From: Neisseria uirgultaei
GTDB taxonomy: Bacteria; Pseudomonadota; Gammaproteobacteria; Burkholderiales; Neisseriaceae
Direction: 5' to 3'
NCBI RefSeq assembly: GCF_962719845.1
Contig: NZ_CAUIYF010000015.1
Span: forward strand, 1 to 37,276
Length of the DNA: 37,276 nt
Below the pieces are notes generated by a model. That model was given only the letters and a program-made list of their open reading frames with translations. It made no database searches and was not told where the DNA came from. Of this stretch, positions 22,934 to 31,207 are shown one piece after another. Within the stretch, counting starts at the first letter, position 1; each line of letters opens with the position of its first letter. Position numbers and translations under genes: made by a program.

Positions 22934-24284
22934 TATGCAGCCCCGCTTCGGTTTTCAGACGACCTTCCTGCGCCGCCCTGTCCGGTTCCAACCACGCCGC
23001 GCCGCATTCGGTCAGCGCGTTACGCCAATGTTCCAGCTTTTCCGAAAGGTCGTCTGAAAGCCCCTGTTCCGCCAAAAGCTGCACCACCGTGCCGCCCTGC
23101 GCCGCTTCTGAAAGCCGCACAATCTGCCGCAGCACACCCCGATCCGGCACAGTTTGGGCGCGCACGCCGATAAGCAGTTGCGCCGGTTTCTGCTTCAACT
23201 CGGCTTCCAGCGCGGTAAGCTCTTCCTGATTCGCCGCTACGCCTTTATCCAGCCATTCCTGCGCCAGCCTGCCCTCGAACCACGCGCCGTCCTGCCACTC
23301 GGTCTCCAGCATGACCGCCCATTTCGGCGCATCGTTCAAGACGATTTTCGGCGAAACGGCGGACACGGTTTCGCGGCGCGTATCCGCATCGACGATTTGC
23401 GTCTGCCAGCGGCGGATGACCGCCTGATAATAGGGCTTTTCCAAATCCAAGCCGTTTTCGCTTGTTTTCAAAAGGATTTTACACACTACCCAAGCCAAGA
23501 GGCGCGGCAGGATGCCGTAGCAGACGATACTGCCGACCAGCAGCCCCGACCAAGCCCGCGCATCGGCAATATTGCCGTTCAGACGGCCTTCGATGACCGC
23601 CCGCGCATCAGGCACGGGAAAACCCAGTTTCGCAGGCAGCCATGCCAACATTTCCACCAGCCGTACCGAAGACGAATCGCCCAACAGCGTACTTTCCCAG
23701 TTGAACGTATATTGGCGCACCAAAAGCAGCAGCAATACCGACACCAGCATTCCGAGCAGCGTGCAGAGCCACAGGCTGTGCGACGTTGCGCCTATTTTCC
23801 AACGTACCGAAGGTTGCCGCCACTCGTCCGCATACAGCCGCAACACCGCCTGATTGACGGGGTCTTTGCCCCGAAACCACGTCGCCGGGCTGCTGAAAAA
23901 CCACCCTACTTTCACGTGCAGGAACAACGTTGCCAACCATACTGCCAACATCAGCGTATTCATGCCCAATACGCCCGCCAAAACCAAAAAGAAATTCAGC
24001 CCCTGATTGTCCATCAGAAGATAAGTGCCTGAAAATCCGGCGGTAAACATCATCGATGCCGCCACCACCCACAACCAGAACGACCCCGCACGCACACGTT
24101 CCAAAGTGTCCCGCAGCATACGGTTCCTGTCGATCATCTCCGCCCGACGGATGATTTTTTCCTCCGTACTGCCATCCACACGGCGCAAAGCCTCCGTCGC
24201 CTGCACGGGATCGCCGCTGAAAATAAAACCGCCTTCATCCAAAATACGGACCAGCTCAACCAGTTTTCGGGATGGATTCAACAT
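22926..24284 (-). CDS. DUF2868 integral membrane protein
   Basis: The predicted 452-aa protein starts at MLNPSRKLVELVRILDEGG (24284); the frame also runs upstream to a GTG at 24344, but that stretch crosses an uptake sequence and has no ribosome binding site. Four membrane segments are seen: FWLWVVAASMMFTAGF (about 70-90), FFLVLAGVLGMNTLMLAVWL (about 97-120), LWLCTLLGMLVSVLLLLLV (about 172-190) and SGLLVGSIVCYGILPRLLAW (about 250-270). The C-terminal ~160 residues are cytoplasmic and resemble an alpha/beta domain (KWAVMLETEWQDG, PAQLLIGVRAQTVPDRGVL). It is the first gene of the operon with the GTPase. Three non-AT uptake sequences lie within it (22954-22965, 23047-23058, 23578-23589). Confidence 0.85.
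   Translation of the reverse strand: MLNPSRKLVELVRILDEGGFIFSGDPVQATEALRRVDGSTEEKIIRRAEMIDRNRMLRDTLERVRAGSFWLWVVAASMMFTAGFSGTYLLMDNQGLNFFLVLAGVLGMNTLMLAVWLATLFLHVKVGWFFSSPATWFRGKDPVNQAVLRLYADEWRQPSVRWKIGATSHSLWLCTLLGMLVSVLLLLLVRQYTFNWESTLLGDSSSVRLVEMLAWLPAKLGFPVPDARAVIEGRLNGNIADARAWSGLLVGSIVCYGILPRLLAWVVCKILLKTSENGLDLEKPYYQAVIRRWQTQIVDADTRRETVSAVSPKIVLNDAPKWAVMLETEWQDGAWFEGRLAQEWLDKGVAANQEELTALEAELKQKPAQLLIGVRAQTVPDRGVLRQIVRLSEAAQGGTVVQLLAEQGLSDDLSEKLEHWRNALTECGAAWLEPDRAAQEGRLKTEAGLHNG
22954..22965. other. DNA uptake sequence of the AG-muc dialect
   Basis: TTCAGACGACCT, inside the 3' end of the DUF2868 gene. Confidence 0.75.
23047..23058. other. DNA uptake sequence of the AG-muc dialect
   Basis: AGGTCGTCTGAA, inside the DUF2868 gene, in the opposite orientation to the copy at 22954. 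Confidence 0.75.
23578..23589. other. DNA uptake sequence of the AG dialect
   Basis: TTCAGACGGCCT is the reverse of AGGCCGTCTGAA, the AG-DUS of several commensal Neisseria. It lies inside the DUF2868 gene. Confidence 0.65.
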
Positions 24285-24427
24285 AAAATGCCGTCTGAAA
24301 ATAAAAAAACAGATTTTAACACACGCATTTTCAAGAATATTCACAGTGTAGGCAAAGAGTAAATCTCACACAGGGGCAAAAGTATCGGCGTAAACTGACT
24401 GCCTCTACTTTCCTGAAAGATTGTGCG

Positions 24428-25054
24428 ATGTATGCGGGCGAACGCTTCAATACTTACAGCCATTTGAGTGGTTTGATTCTGGCGGCGGCAGGTTTGGTGC
24501 TGATGCTGCTGAAAACCATAGGACACGGGGACGGCTACCGTATCTTCAGCGTATCGGTTTACGGCATCAGCCTTCTTCTGCTCTATTTGAGTTCCTCTCT
24601 GTACCACGGAATTGCAGCCGGAAAACTGAAAAGCATTTTGAAAAAAACCGACCACTGCATGATTTATGTGCTGATTGCCGGAAGCTACACACCGTTTGCA
24701 CTGGTTTCTTTGAGAAACGGGCCGGGCTGGACGGTATTTTTGCTGTCATGGCTGCTGGCGGCTGCAGGAATCGCACAAGAACTCACCATCGGACGGAAAA
24801 GCGAAAAACGTCTGCTGTCTATTGCGATTTATATCGTAATGGGCTGGATGGTCTTGGCGGTAATGAAATCCCTGACAGCCTCACTCCCGCCGGCAGGACT
24901 GGCTTGGCTGGCGGCAGGCGGTATGCTGTACAGCGTCGGCATTTACTGGTTTGTAAACGATGAAAAAATCCGACACGGGCACGGAATCTGGCATCTGTTC
25001 GTATTGGGCGGCAGCATCACTCAATTTGTCAGCGTGTACGGTTATGTAATCTGA
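24428..25054 (+). CDS. Hemolysin III / TrhA family seven-helix membrane protein
   Basis: This 208-aa member of the PAQR superfamily is predicted to have seven membrane helices. The metal-site motifs of the family are present: ERFNTYSHLSG (5-15), SSSLYHG (about 56-62), DHCMIYVLIAGSYTP (about 75-89) and HGHGIWHLFVLGG (about 180-192). Despite the name, bacterial members are best linked to membrane homeostasis; hemolysis is not implied. The gene faces the convergent symporter gene, with a shared terminator at 25071-25103. Confidence 0.9.
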   Translation: MYAGERFNTYSHLSGLILAAAGLVLMLLKTIGHGDGYRIFSVSVYGISLLLLYLSSSLYHGIAAGKLKSILKKTDHCMIYVLIAGSYTPFALVSLRNGPGWTVFLLSWLLAAAGIAQELTIGRKSEKRLLSIAIYIVMGWMVLAVMKSLTASLPPAGLAWLAAGGMLYSVGIYWFVNDEKIRHGHGIWHLFVLGGSITQFVSVYGYVI

Positions 25055-25070
25055 ATGCCGTCTGAAAAGC

Positions 25071-25103
25071 AAAACCTCCCGATCCTGAAGATTGGGAGGT
25101 TTT
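25071..25103. terminator. Bidirectional terminator
   Basis: AAAACCTCCC (25071-25080) pairs with GGGAGGTTTT (25094-25103), with A/T tracts on both sides. It serves the TrhA-like gene and the convergent symporter gene. Confidence 0.85.
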
Positions 25104-25117
25104 CTGTTTGCCGGACA

Positions 25118-26536
25118 TTATTGTTTGTCGTGGAACTCGTGGAATTCATACTGATAGGACAAATCCCGACCCGCTTTTTTCTGTGCCAAATAATCATCAT
25201 AAATGGCACGGATTTCCTTACGCAGCAAGAACAGGGCAATCAGGTTGGGGATAACCATAAAGCCGTTGAACATATCGGACAGGCTCCAAACCAAATCGAC
25301 TTTGCCGAGCGTACCCAAAACAATGGCAAGCAGAACCAATGCGCGATAGATGCCCAAGTATCTTCCCCTGAAAAGAAAACGGATGTTGGACTCGCCGAAA
25401 TAATACCAGCCGATAATGGTCGTAAAGGCGAAGAAGGTCAGACACACGGCAAGCAATTGCGAACCGAAGCCCGGAAATGCCTTGTTAAAAGCAAATTGAG
25501 TAACCGCCGCGCCCTGTTCGCCCGAAAGGTTGGCATCGGTCAGCAGGATAATCAGCGCAGTTGCCGTACATACCAAAATCGTATCGATAAATACACCGAC
25601 AAATGCCGCCATACCTTGCTGAACAGGATGCTTCACATCCGCAGTCGCGTGGGCGTGCGGGGTAGAACCCATACCTGCTTCGTTGGAAAACAGACCGCGC
25701 GCCACGCCGAAACGTATCGCTTCACGCATACCGATACCCGCAGCACCGCCCAAAACGGCTTCGGGATTGAAGGCGGCGGTAAAGATGTGGTTGAACATCG
25801 GCACAATATGGTCGGAAAATTCAAACAGGATAACGACGGCGCACAAAATATAAACAACCGCCATAAACGGCACGACAAACTGGGCGATATTGGCAATACG
25901 GTTCACGCCGCCAATCACAACCATGCCCGCAAGGACGGCAAGCACAATACCGACTGCCAAAGAAGGCACATCAAATGCAATGGTAACGGCAGAAGCGATG
26001 GAGTTTGCCTGAGTCGCATTGCCGATAAAGCCCAACGCGACAATCAGTGCGATGGAGAAAAAGCCCGACAGGAAACGCGCCGCGCCCCTGCCGATTTTCG
26101 GAGTCAGACCGTGCGTAATATAAAACGCCGGCCCGCCGATGTATTTGCCGTGGCTGACGACGCGGTATTTCTGCGCCAGCAGTGCTTCCGCAAAAATCGT
26201 GGACATCCCCAAAACGGCAGAAAGCCACATCCAAAAAATCGCGCCTGGCCCGCCTGCGGTAATGGCAGTCGCCACACCGGCGACGTTGCCCGTACCGATT
26301 TGCGCGGATATAGCAACCGCCAACGCCTGAAACTGCGATAAGGACTTATCGTCTTTATCACCTTTGGCAAACAAGCCGCCGAATACGGATTTGAATCCCG
26401 CGCCAAACTTCAAAATCTGCGGCGCACCGAGATACAGCGTAAAAAACAGACCGATACCCAAAAGGGCATAAATCAGCAGGTAGTCCCAAAGAAACCGATT
26501 GACTGTACCCACCAGAACAGACAATATATTTTCCAT
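25118..26536 (-). CDS. Sodium:alanine/glycine symporter (AGCS family)
   Basis: The 472-aa inner-membrane carrier has about 11 hydrophobic helices. The family signature is GTGNVAGVATAITAGGPGA at about residues 82-100, in the segment that binds sodium and substrate. Further matches are FMAVVYILCAVVILF (about 225) and GLFSNEAGMGSTPHAHA (about 285-301). It would take up small neutral amino acids such as alanine or glycine with Na+. It is monocistronic. It is not near a gene that fixes its substrate, though alr (alanine racemase) lies 3 kb to the right. Confidence 0.92.
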   Translation of the reverse strand: MENILSVLVGTVNRFLWDYLLIYALLGIGLFFTLYLGAPQILKFGAGFKSVFGGLFAKGDKDDKSLSQFQALAVAISAQIGTGNVAGVATAITAGGPGAIFWMWLSAVLGMSTIFAEALLAQKYRVVSHGKYIGGPAFYITHGLTPKIGRGAARFLSGFFSIALIVALGFIGNATQANSIASAVTIAFDVPSLAVGIVLAVLAGMVVIGGVNRIANIAQFVVPFMAVVYILCAVVILFEFSDHIVPMFNHIFTAAFNPEAVLGGAAGIGMREAIRFGVARGLFSNEAGMGSTPHAHATADVKHPVQQGMAAFVGVFIDTILVCTATALIILLTDANLSGEQGAAVTQFAFNKAFPGFGSQLLAVCLTFFAFTTIIGWYYFGESNIRFLFRGRYLGIYRALVLLAIVLGTLGKVDLVWSLSDMFNGFMVIPNLIALFLLRKEIRAIYDDYLAQKKAGRDLSYQYEFHEFHDKQ

Positions 26537-26794
26537 AAAATAAACCTTATCTTACGATTAAAATGACTGCTTTCCCCAAGACATTCCAATAAGGAAACAC
26601 GGCGAGCAGACCGTATTTGCCGCAACAGATGCCTTCAATTGTCAACAATCGGGGAGAAGCTGTGCCATCATACCGTAAAATATCGTTAATTAAAATATTT
26701 CTTTATTTTTAAGCGGAAAGCGGAGGAAATCGTTTTCAGACGGCATCGACAACGGCACGGCATAAAACAGGATATTTTGGGTGCTTGCAACTTA

Positions 26795-26803
26795 TGTTAA
26801 AAT
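26795..26803 (+). promoter_or_regulatory. Candidate extended -10 of yebC
   Basis: TGT-TAAAAT is an extended -10 box. A start near 26810 leaves a leader of about 50 bases. The rest of 26537-26862 holds a lone uptake-like TTCAGACGGCAT near 26735 and no gene. Confidence 0.4.
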
Positions 26804-26862
26804 GCCGACCGTAAAAAATCTGACAAAAACAGATTAATTATTTGAAATAAGAAAGGAAATTT

Positions 26863-27591
26863 ATGGCAGGCCATAGCAAGTGGGCGAATATCCAGCATAA
26901 AAAAGCCCGTCAGGATGCCAAACGCGGCAAAATCTTCACCCGTTTAATCAAAGAAATCACCGTTGCGGCGCGTATGGGCGGCGGCGACCCCGGTGCGAAC
27001 CCGCGCCTGCGCCTGGCTTTGGAAAAAGCAGCCGAAAACAATATGCCCAAAGACAATGTGCAACGCGCCATCGACAAAGGTACGGGCAACTTGGAAGGCG
27101 TGGAATACATCGAATTGCGCTACGAAGGCTACGGCATCGGCGGCGCGGCTTTGATGGTGGACTGCCTGACCGACAACAAAACCCGTACCGTTGCAGACGT
27201 GCGCCACGCGTTTACCAAAAACGGCGGCAACTTGGGTACCGACGGCTGCGTGGCGTTCAACTTCGTGCATCAGGGTTATTTGGTATTCGAACCCGGCGTT
27301 GACGAAGACGCGCTGATGGAAGCAGCTTTGGAAGCCGGTGCGGAAGACATCATCACCAATGACGACGGCTCGATTGAAGTCATCACCGCGCCAAACGATT
27401 GGGCGGGCGTGAAAGCGGCATTGGAAACCGCAGGTTACAAATCCGTTGACGGCGACGTTACGATGCGCGCCCAAAACGAAACCGAACTCTCCGGCGACGA
27501 TGCCGTCAAAATGCAAAAACTGATTGACGCGCTGGAAGACTTGGACGACGTGCAAGACGTTTACACTTCCGCCGTATTGAATCTGGACTGA
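26863..27591 (+). CDS. yebC: YebC/PmpR-family protein (TACO1-like)
   Basis: This 242-aa member of the conserved YebC family opens with the signature MAGHSKWANIQHKKARQDAKRGK. The three-domain layout (helical N-terminal domain to about 80, then two alpha/beta domains) and length are normal. Members have been described as transcription regulators and, more recently, as factors easing translation of proline-rich stretches; which applies here cannot be read from sequence. AGAAAGGAAAT precedes the ATG. It is followed by an uptake-sequence terminator and convergent dsbB. Confidence 0.95.
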   Translation: MAGHSKWANIQHKKARQDAKRGKIFTRLIKEITVAARMGGGDPGANPRLRLALEKAAENNMPKDNVQRAIDKGTGNLEGVEYIELRYEGYGIGGAALMVDCLTDNKTRTVADVRHAFTKNGGNLGTDGCVAFNFVHQGYLVFEPGVDEDALMEAALEAGAEDIITNDDGSIEVITAPNDWAGVKAALETAGYKSVDGDVTMRAQNETELSGDDAVKMQKLIDALEDLDDVQDVYTSAVLNLD

Positions 27592-27618
27592 TACGCAGCA
27601 CAACAGACATACAATAAA

Positions 27619-27645
27619 ATGCCGTCTGAACCTTTCAGACGGCAT
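27619..27645. terminator. Uptake-sequence hairpin between yebC and dsbB
   Basis: ATGCCGTCTGAA (27619-27630) and TTCAGACGGCAT (27634-27645) form a 12-bp stem with a 3-base loop between convergent genes. Confidence 0.75.
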
Positions 27646-27649
27646 TGAT

Positions 27650-28138
27650 TTATTTTGCCTTCAGCCAGGCAGCCCAAACCGCCAAAACCACAAGCAGAAA
27701 ATACGCCGCGCTCCAAACAGGCAAGGCAATTCCCAGCAGATAATCCGGTTCGGCACAATTTCCGAACCCGCGCACAACAGGCTCGAACCAATCAAACAAA
27801 GGCCAGCCCTTCAATCGAAACGTCCACGGCGCACCGCACGAAGGAGCCGTACCCGGCGGCAGCGACTGCAGCCACAACTGATATGCCGCAACAGAAATAC
27901 CCGTAACGGCAGGAATGCTGATAAAGACAGCACCGAACAAACCGCCTGCCCTTCTTCTTGGTCTGCACATCAGAACAATTGCCGCACACAATGCGGTTGC
28001 CAAAACGCACAACCGCTGACTGATGCACAAAACGCAAGGCTCCATACCCAAAACATACTGTGCCGCCAAAGAACCGGCAAATGCACAGACCGAAACGGCA
28101 AACAGCAGCCAAACGGCTTTTCTAAATAACGGGGTCAT
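27650..28138 (-). CDS. dsbB: Disulfide bond formation protein DsbB
   Basis: DsbB reoxidises DsbA and passes electrons to quinones in the inner membrane. The 162-aa protein has four membrane helices. The quinone-linked pair is C35-x-x-C38 in MEPCVLCISQR. The second periplasmic pair is in APSCGAPW (near 102) and GFGNCAEPD (near 128). Length and topology match the family. It is monocistronic and convergent with yebC. Confidence 0.95.
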   Translation of the reverse strand: MTPLFRKAVWLLFAVSVCAFAGSLAAQYVLGMEPCVLCISQRLCVLATALCAAIVLMCRPRRRAGGLFGAVFISIPAVTGISVAAYQLWLQSLPPGTAPSCGAPWTFRLKGWPLFDWFEPVVRGFGNCAEPDYLLGIALPVWSAAYFLLVVLAVWAAWLKAK

Positions 28139-28515
28139 TTTCTCAACACACCAATCAAAATACCGATATGCCGATTTTGCTGGATATATCCCAAGATGGC
28201 AAGGGACGAATCAACACGGGCGCAGGTGCGGACGATTTCAGTTTTCCCGATATGCACAAAACCTGACAAGGGACAAAACGGCGATTTATCCGCACAATGC
28301 CCGCAAAAAAATACATCTGGAGGATTTGAATTTCGGCAAATTTAGCGAATCAAAAGCAACAGCCGATAAAGAAAAATCAAAAGTTTATTTCAATGAAATC
28401 ATATGATTTTTTGAATAAGCGGATTGACGGGTTTTTAAAGGAATTTGTTACCGGATAGCCATCGTGCAAGTTTTTTGCAAAATTTGAATCGGTCGGGTAA
28501 ATTTTCAAAAAATAA

Positions 28516-28640
28516 TTGACAGCGGATAAGAAACGGCGGATAATTACCGCCGTTGAGTTGCTTGATGCAGCTTGATTTTTCTCCTCTATTTCTCCTTTGT
28601 AGACTTGGCACACATTCAATCGGATGTGTGCATTTTTTTA
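28516..28640 (+). ncRNA. Sibling small RNA 1 (NmsR/RcoF; NgncR_162/163 family) with promoter
   Basis: A strong promoter TTGACA (28516-28521), 17 bases, GATAAT (28539-28544) starts an RNA of about 90 nt near 28551. It has a first hairpin GTTGC/GCAGC, an unpaired pyrimidine-rich stretch TTTCTCCTCTATTTCTCC that can pair with Shine-Dalgarno regions, and a terminator GCACACAT/ATGTGTGC (28608-28631) with seven T's. Location (between dsbB and lrp) and tandem layout match the sibling sRNAs known to repress TCA-cycle and methylcitrate genes in Neisseria. Which sibling this is I cannot say. Confidence 0.9.
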
Positions 28641-28716
28641 TCTCCGCCCTCTTTGAAATTTAATTACTTTTATCGTTTAAAATTCTATCCTTTAAGAAAT
28701 TTAACAAGGAAACCGC

Positions 28717-28843
28717 TTGCTTTTTGACCGGAAAAGCTGCATAATTCATTCCGTTAGCTGGTTCGAGTAGTCAGTTAATAGTTTCTCCTCTATTTCTCCT
28801 TTGTAGACTTGGCACACATTCTATTGAATGTGTGCATTTTTTT
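28717..28843 (+). ncRNA. Sibling small RNA 2 (NmsR/RcoF; NgncR_162/163 family) with promoter
   Basis: The second copy shares with the first an almost 40-nt identical core, from TTTCTCCTCTATTTCTCC through GACTTGGCACACATTC. Its own promoter is TTGCTT (28717-28722), 17 bases, CATAAT (28740-28745), giving a start near 28752. The 5' part differs from sibling 1 (GTTAGCTGGTTCGAGTAG). The terminator GCACACATTC/GAATGTGTGC (28812-28835) has a compensated longer stem and seven T's. The rest of the 28139-28921 spacer (28139-28500) is AT-rich and I see no gene in it. Confidence 0.88.
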
Positions 28844-28921
28844 ATCTGAAGCAACAAGCCTCTGTGCGTGATGTTGTTATGTTTCATTCGGGTATCAAAC
28901 CGCATACCCGGTCTGAAATAT

Positions 28922-29386
28922 TCAATCCAAATCCAAAACTGGATTTTCTTTGACTTCCTCCATCACAACATAACTCCTACTCTCCGAAGCGGCAGGCAGT
29001 TGCAATAGGATATTGCCGAGCATATCCCGATAGGCAGACATATCGGGCAAACGTACTTTAATCAGGTAGTCGTATTCGCCCGATACCAAGTGGCATTCCA
29101 TAATTTGCGGAATTTTCAGCACTTCCTTTTTAAAGTCTTCAAAGATATTGCCCGATTTGGATTGTAATTTCAATTCGACAAAAACCAATAAAGGTTTGCC
29201 CAGCAGGTGAGGATTGAGATGGGCGTGATAACCGGAAATATAATGTTCCCGCTCCAAACGGCGCACCCTCTCTGTAACGGGCGTGGTGGACAAGCCTACC
29301 TTCTCGGCAAGCTCCGTCATCGGGATGCGGGCATTCTGTTGAAGGATCTTAAGGATGCGGAAATCGATTTTATCTAGTTCTTTCAT
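28922..29386 (-). CDS. lrp: Lrp/AsnC-family transcriptional regulator
   Basis: This 154-aa feast/famine regulator has an N-terminal helix-turn-helix (LDKIDFRILKILQQNARIPM, then TELAEKVGLSTTPVTERVRR, residues 4-43). A C-terminal RAM ligand-binding domain follows (about 65-150, with VSGEYDYLIKV). It would sense an amino acid such as leucine or methionine and act as an octamer. Length is close to E. coli Lrp (164 aa). It diverges from alr and lies beside the metabolic sibling sRNAs. Confidence 0.92.
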   Translation of the reverse strand: MKELDKIDFRILKILQQNARIPMTELAEKVGLSTTPVTERVRRLEREHYISGYHAHLNPHLLGKPLLVFVELKLQSKSGNIFEDFKKEVLKIPQIMECHLVSGEYDYLIKVRLPDMSAYRDMLGNILLQLPAASESRSYVVMEEVKENPVLDLD

Positions 29387-29607
29387 TTGGATTGCTTTGT
29401 ATTTATTATTGATTTTAACAAATAGAGTATAAATTTGGGAAAGCGATTATATCAGGAAAAGCAAACCGCCTTCCTACCTGAAAACTGCTGCCCCGGCTTG
29501 AAAACACAAGGTTCTTTAATATTTTAAAAGCCTTGCCGTTGGATTATAATTCCCCAATTGATTTCTTAATTTTGCTAATAAACACTTGTTTGGTAAGGAA
29601 TGAATTT

Positions 29608-30666
29608 ATGCGGCCTTTGAACGTGCAGATCAGGTTGGGCAACCTTAGGCACAATTATCGGATTTTGAAGGAAATGCACGGAGGCAAGCTGTTGGCGGTA
29701 GTTAAGGCGGACGCATACGGACACGGTGCGGTCAGATGTGCTTTCGCGCTGGCAGACTTGGCAGACGGCTTTGCCGTGGCGACAATCGATGAGGGAATCA
29801 GGCTGCGTGAGAGCGGCATTACCCATCCGATTGTCCTTTTGGAAGGCGTATTTGAAGCATCGGAGTACGAAGCGGTCGAGCAATACTCGCTTTGGCCGGC
29901 AGTCGGAAACCAATGGCAGCTTGAGGCTTTGCTGGCCCGCCATTGGAAAAAACCCGTCAAAGTCTGGTTGAAAATGGATTCGGGGATGCACCGTACCGGA
30001 TTTTTCCCTCATGATTACGCCTCGGCATATGCGGCATTGAAGCAGTCGGAATATGTGGACAGTATTGTCAAGTTTTCGCATTTTTCCTGTGCGGACGAAC
30101 CCGAAAGCGGTATGACGGAAATACAGATGGAGGCATTCGATTTGGGTACGGAAGGGCTGGAAGGCGAAGAAAGCCTTGCCAACTCCGCCGCTATTTTGAA
30201 TGTTCCCGAAGCACGCAGGGACTGGGGGCGCGCTGGCTTGGCGTTGTACGGCATTTCCCCGTTCGGAGGCAGCGATGACAGGCTGAAACCCGTGATGAGG
30301 CTTTCAACCCGTATTTTCGGCGAACGCGTTTTACAGCCGCACTCCCCTATCGGTTATGGCGCAACATTTTATACCAGCAAATCTACGCGCGTGGGTCTGA
30401 TTGCCTGCGGTTATGCGGACGGTTATCCGCGCCGCGCCCCAAGCAATTCCCCCGTCGCCGTCGACGGCAAATTGACCCGGGTCATCGGCAGGGTCTCTAT
30501 GGATATGATGACCATCGAGCTGGACGCTTCGCAAGAAGGTTTGGGACACGAGGTCGAACTGTGGGGCGATACGGTCAACATCAATACCGTTGCCGAAGCG
30601 GCCGGAACCATCCCTTACGAATTGATGTGCAATATCAAACGTGCAAAATTCACTTATATCGAGTAA
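29608..30666 (+). CDS. alr: Alanine racemase
   Basis: Alr makes D-alanine for peptidoglycan. ATG 29608 after TAAGGAA gives 352 aa (MRPLNVQIRLGNLRHNYRIL); the frame runs 25 codons further upstream without family likeness. The PLP lysine is K33 in VVKADAYGHG. The catalytic tyrosine of the second subunit is in IGYGATFY (near 250), and ACGYADGYPRRAP follows. Both halves, TIM barrel and C-terminal beta domain, are complete. An uptake-sequence terminator follows at 30683-30710. Confidence 0.95.
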   Translation: MRPLNVQIRLGNLRHNYRILKEMHGGKLLAVVKADAYGHGAVRCAFALADLADGFAVATIDEGIRLRESGITHPIVLLEGVFEASEYEAVEQYSLWPAVGNQWQLEALLARHWKKPVKVWLKMDSGMHRTGFFPHDYASAYAALKQSEYVDSIVKFSHFSCADEPESGMTEIQMEAFDLGTEGLEGEESLANSAAILNVPEARRDWGRAGLALYGISPFGGSDDRLKPVMRLSTRIFGERVLQPHSPIGYGATFYTSKSTRVGLIACGYADGYPRRAPSNSPVAVDGKLTRVIGRVSMDMMTIELDASQEGLGHEVELWGDTVNINTVAEAAGTIPYELMCNIKRAKFTYIE

Positions 30667-30682
30667 TCGAGTCCAAACGAAA

Positions 30683-30710
30683 ATGCCGTCTGAAGCCTTT
30701 CAGACGGCAT
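30683..30710 (+). terminator. Uptake-sequence terminator of alr
   Basis: ATGCCGTCTGAA (30683-30694) pairs with TTCAGACGGCAT (30699-30710), 17 bases past the stop. Few T's follow. Confidence 0.75.
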
Positions 30711-30789
30711 AAATGCGTTTTGACAAAATCAGTAAAAGACATTGCCAAATAGAAAATACTGATAATGCCCACAATCTGAAACCCCATCC

Positions 30790-31080
30790 TTCCCGCAAAA
30801 ACGGAAAATCAAAATCAGAAACCTAAAATTCCGTCATTCCCGCGCAGGCGGGAATCCGGTTTTTTGAATTTCCGTCATTTCTGATAAATTCCCGTAGTTT
30901 TTCATTTCTAGATTCCCGCATGCGCGGGAATGACAAAATTAAAGTTTCAGAATTTATTTGAACAACAAACTAGATTCCCACTTTCGTGGGGATGACGGCG
31001 GATAGGTTTTGTTGTTTCGGATAAATTCCTGTTGTTTTTTGGTTTCCAGATTCCCACCTTTAAAAGAATGACGTAAGAAA
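30790..31080. repeat. NIME block with dRS3 repeats
   Basis: dRS3 20-mers lie at 30836-30855 and 30912-30931, with a degenerate copy at 30974-30993 (GGGGAT instead of GGGAAT) and a decayed one near 31050. The spacers carry the RS-type TAGGTTTCTG-like motif in inverse. No gene is seen between 30711 and 31160. Confidence 0.8.
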
Positions 31081-31160
31081 GCAGAAATAAGGACACAGGG
31101 ATTTTTTAAATTTGCAATATTCTTTTCTAAAGACATTTTACCCAATGCCCATAAACAAAA

Positions 31161-31191
31161 ATGCCGTCTGAAGCCTTTCAGACGGCATTTT
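31161..31191 (-). terminator. Uptake-sequence terminator of the UPF0210 gene
   Basis: ATGCCGTCTGAA (31161-31172) pairs with TTCAGACGGCAT (31177-31188); on the minus strand a run of T's follows. Confidence 0.85.
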
Positions 31192-31207
31192 CCCATCAAA
31201 ACCGCAA

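Noticed and set aside
25055..26341. 428-codon frame opposite the AGCS symporter gene
   Set aside because: It begins inside an uptake sequence and is His/Asn/Lys-rich complement of membrane codons; the symporter on the other strand is clear.
28377..28619. 80-codon minus-strand frame between dsbB and lrp
   Set aside because: It runs across the promoter and body of sibling sRNA 1, lacks a ribosome binding site and has no family likeness.
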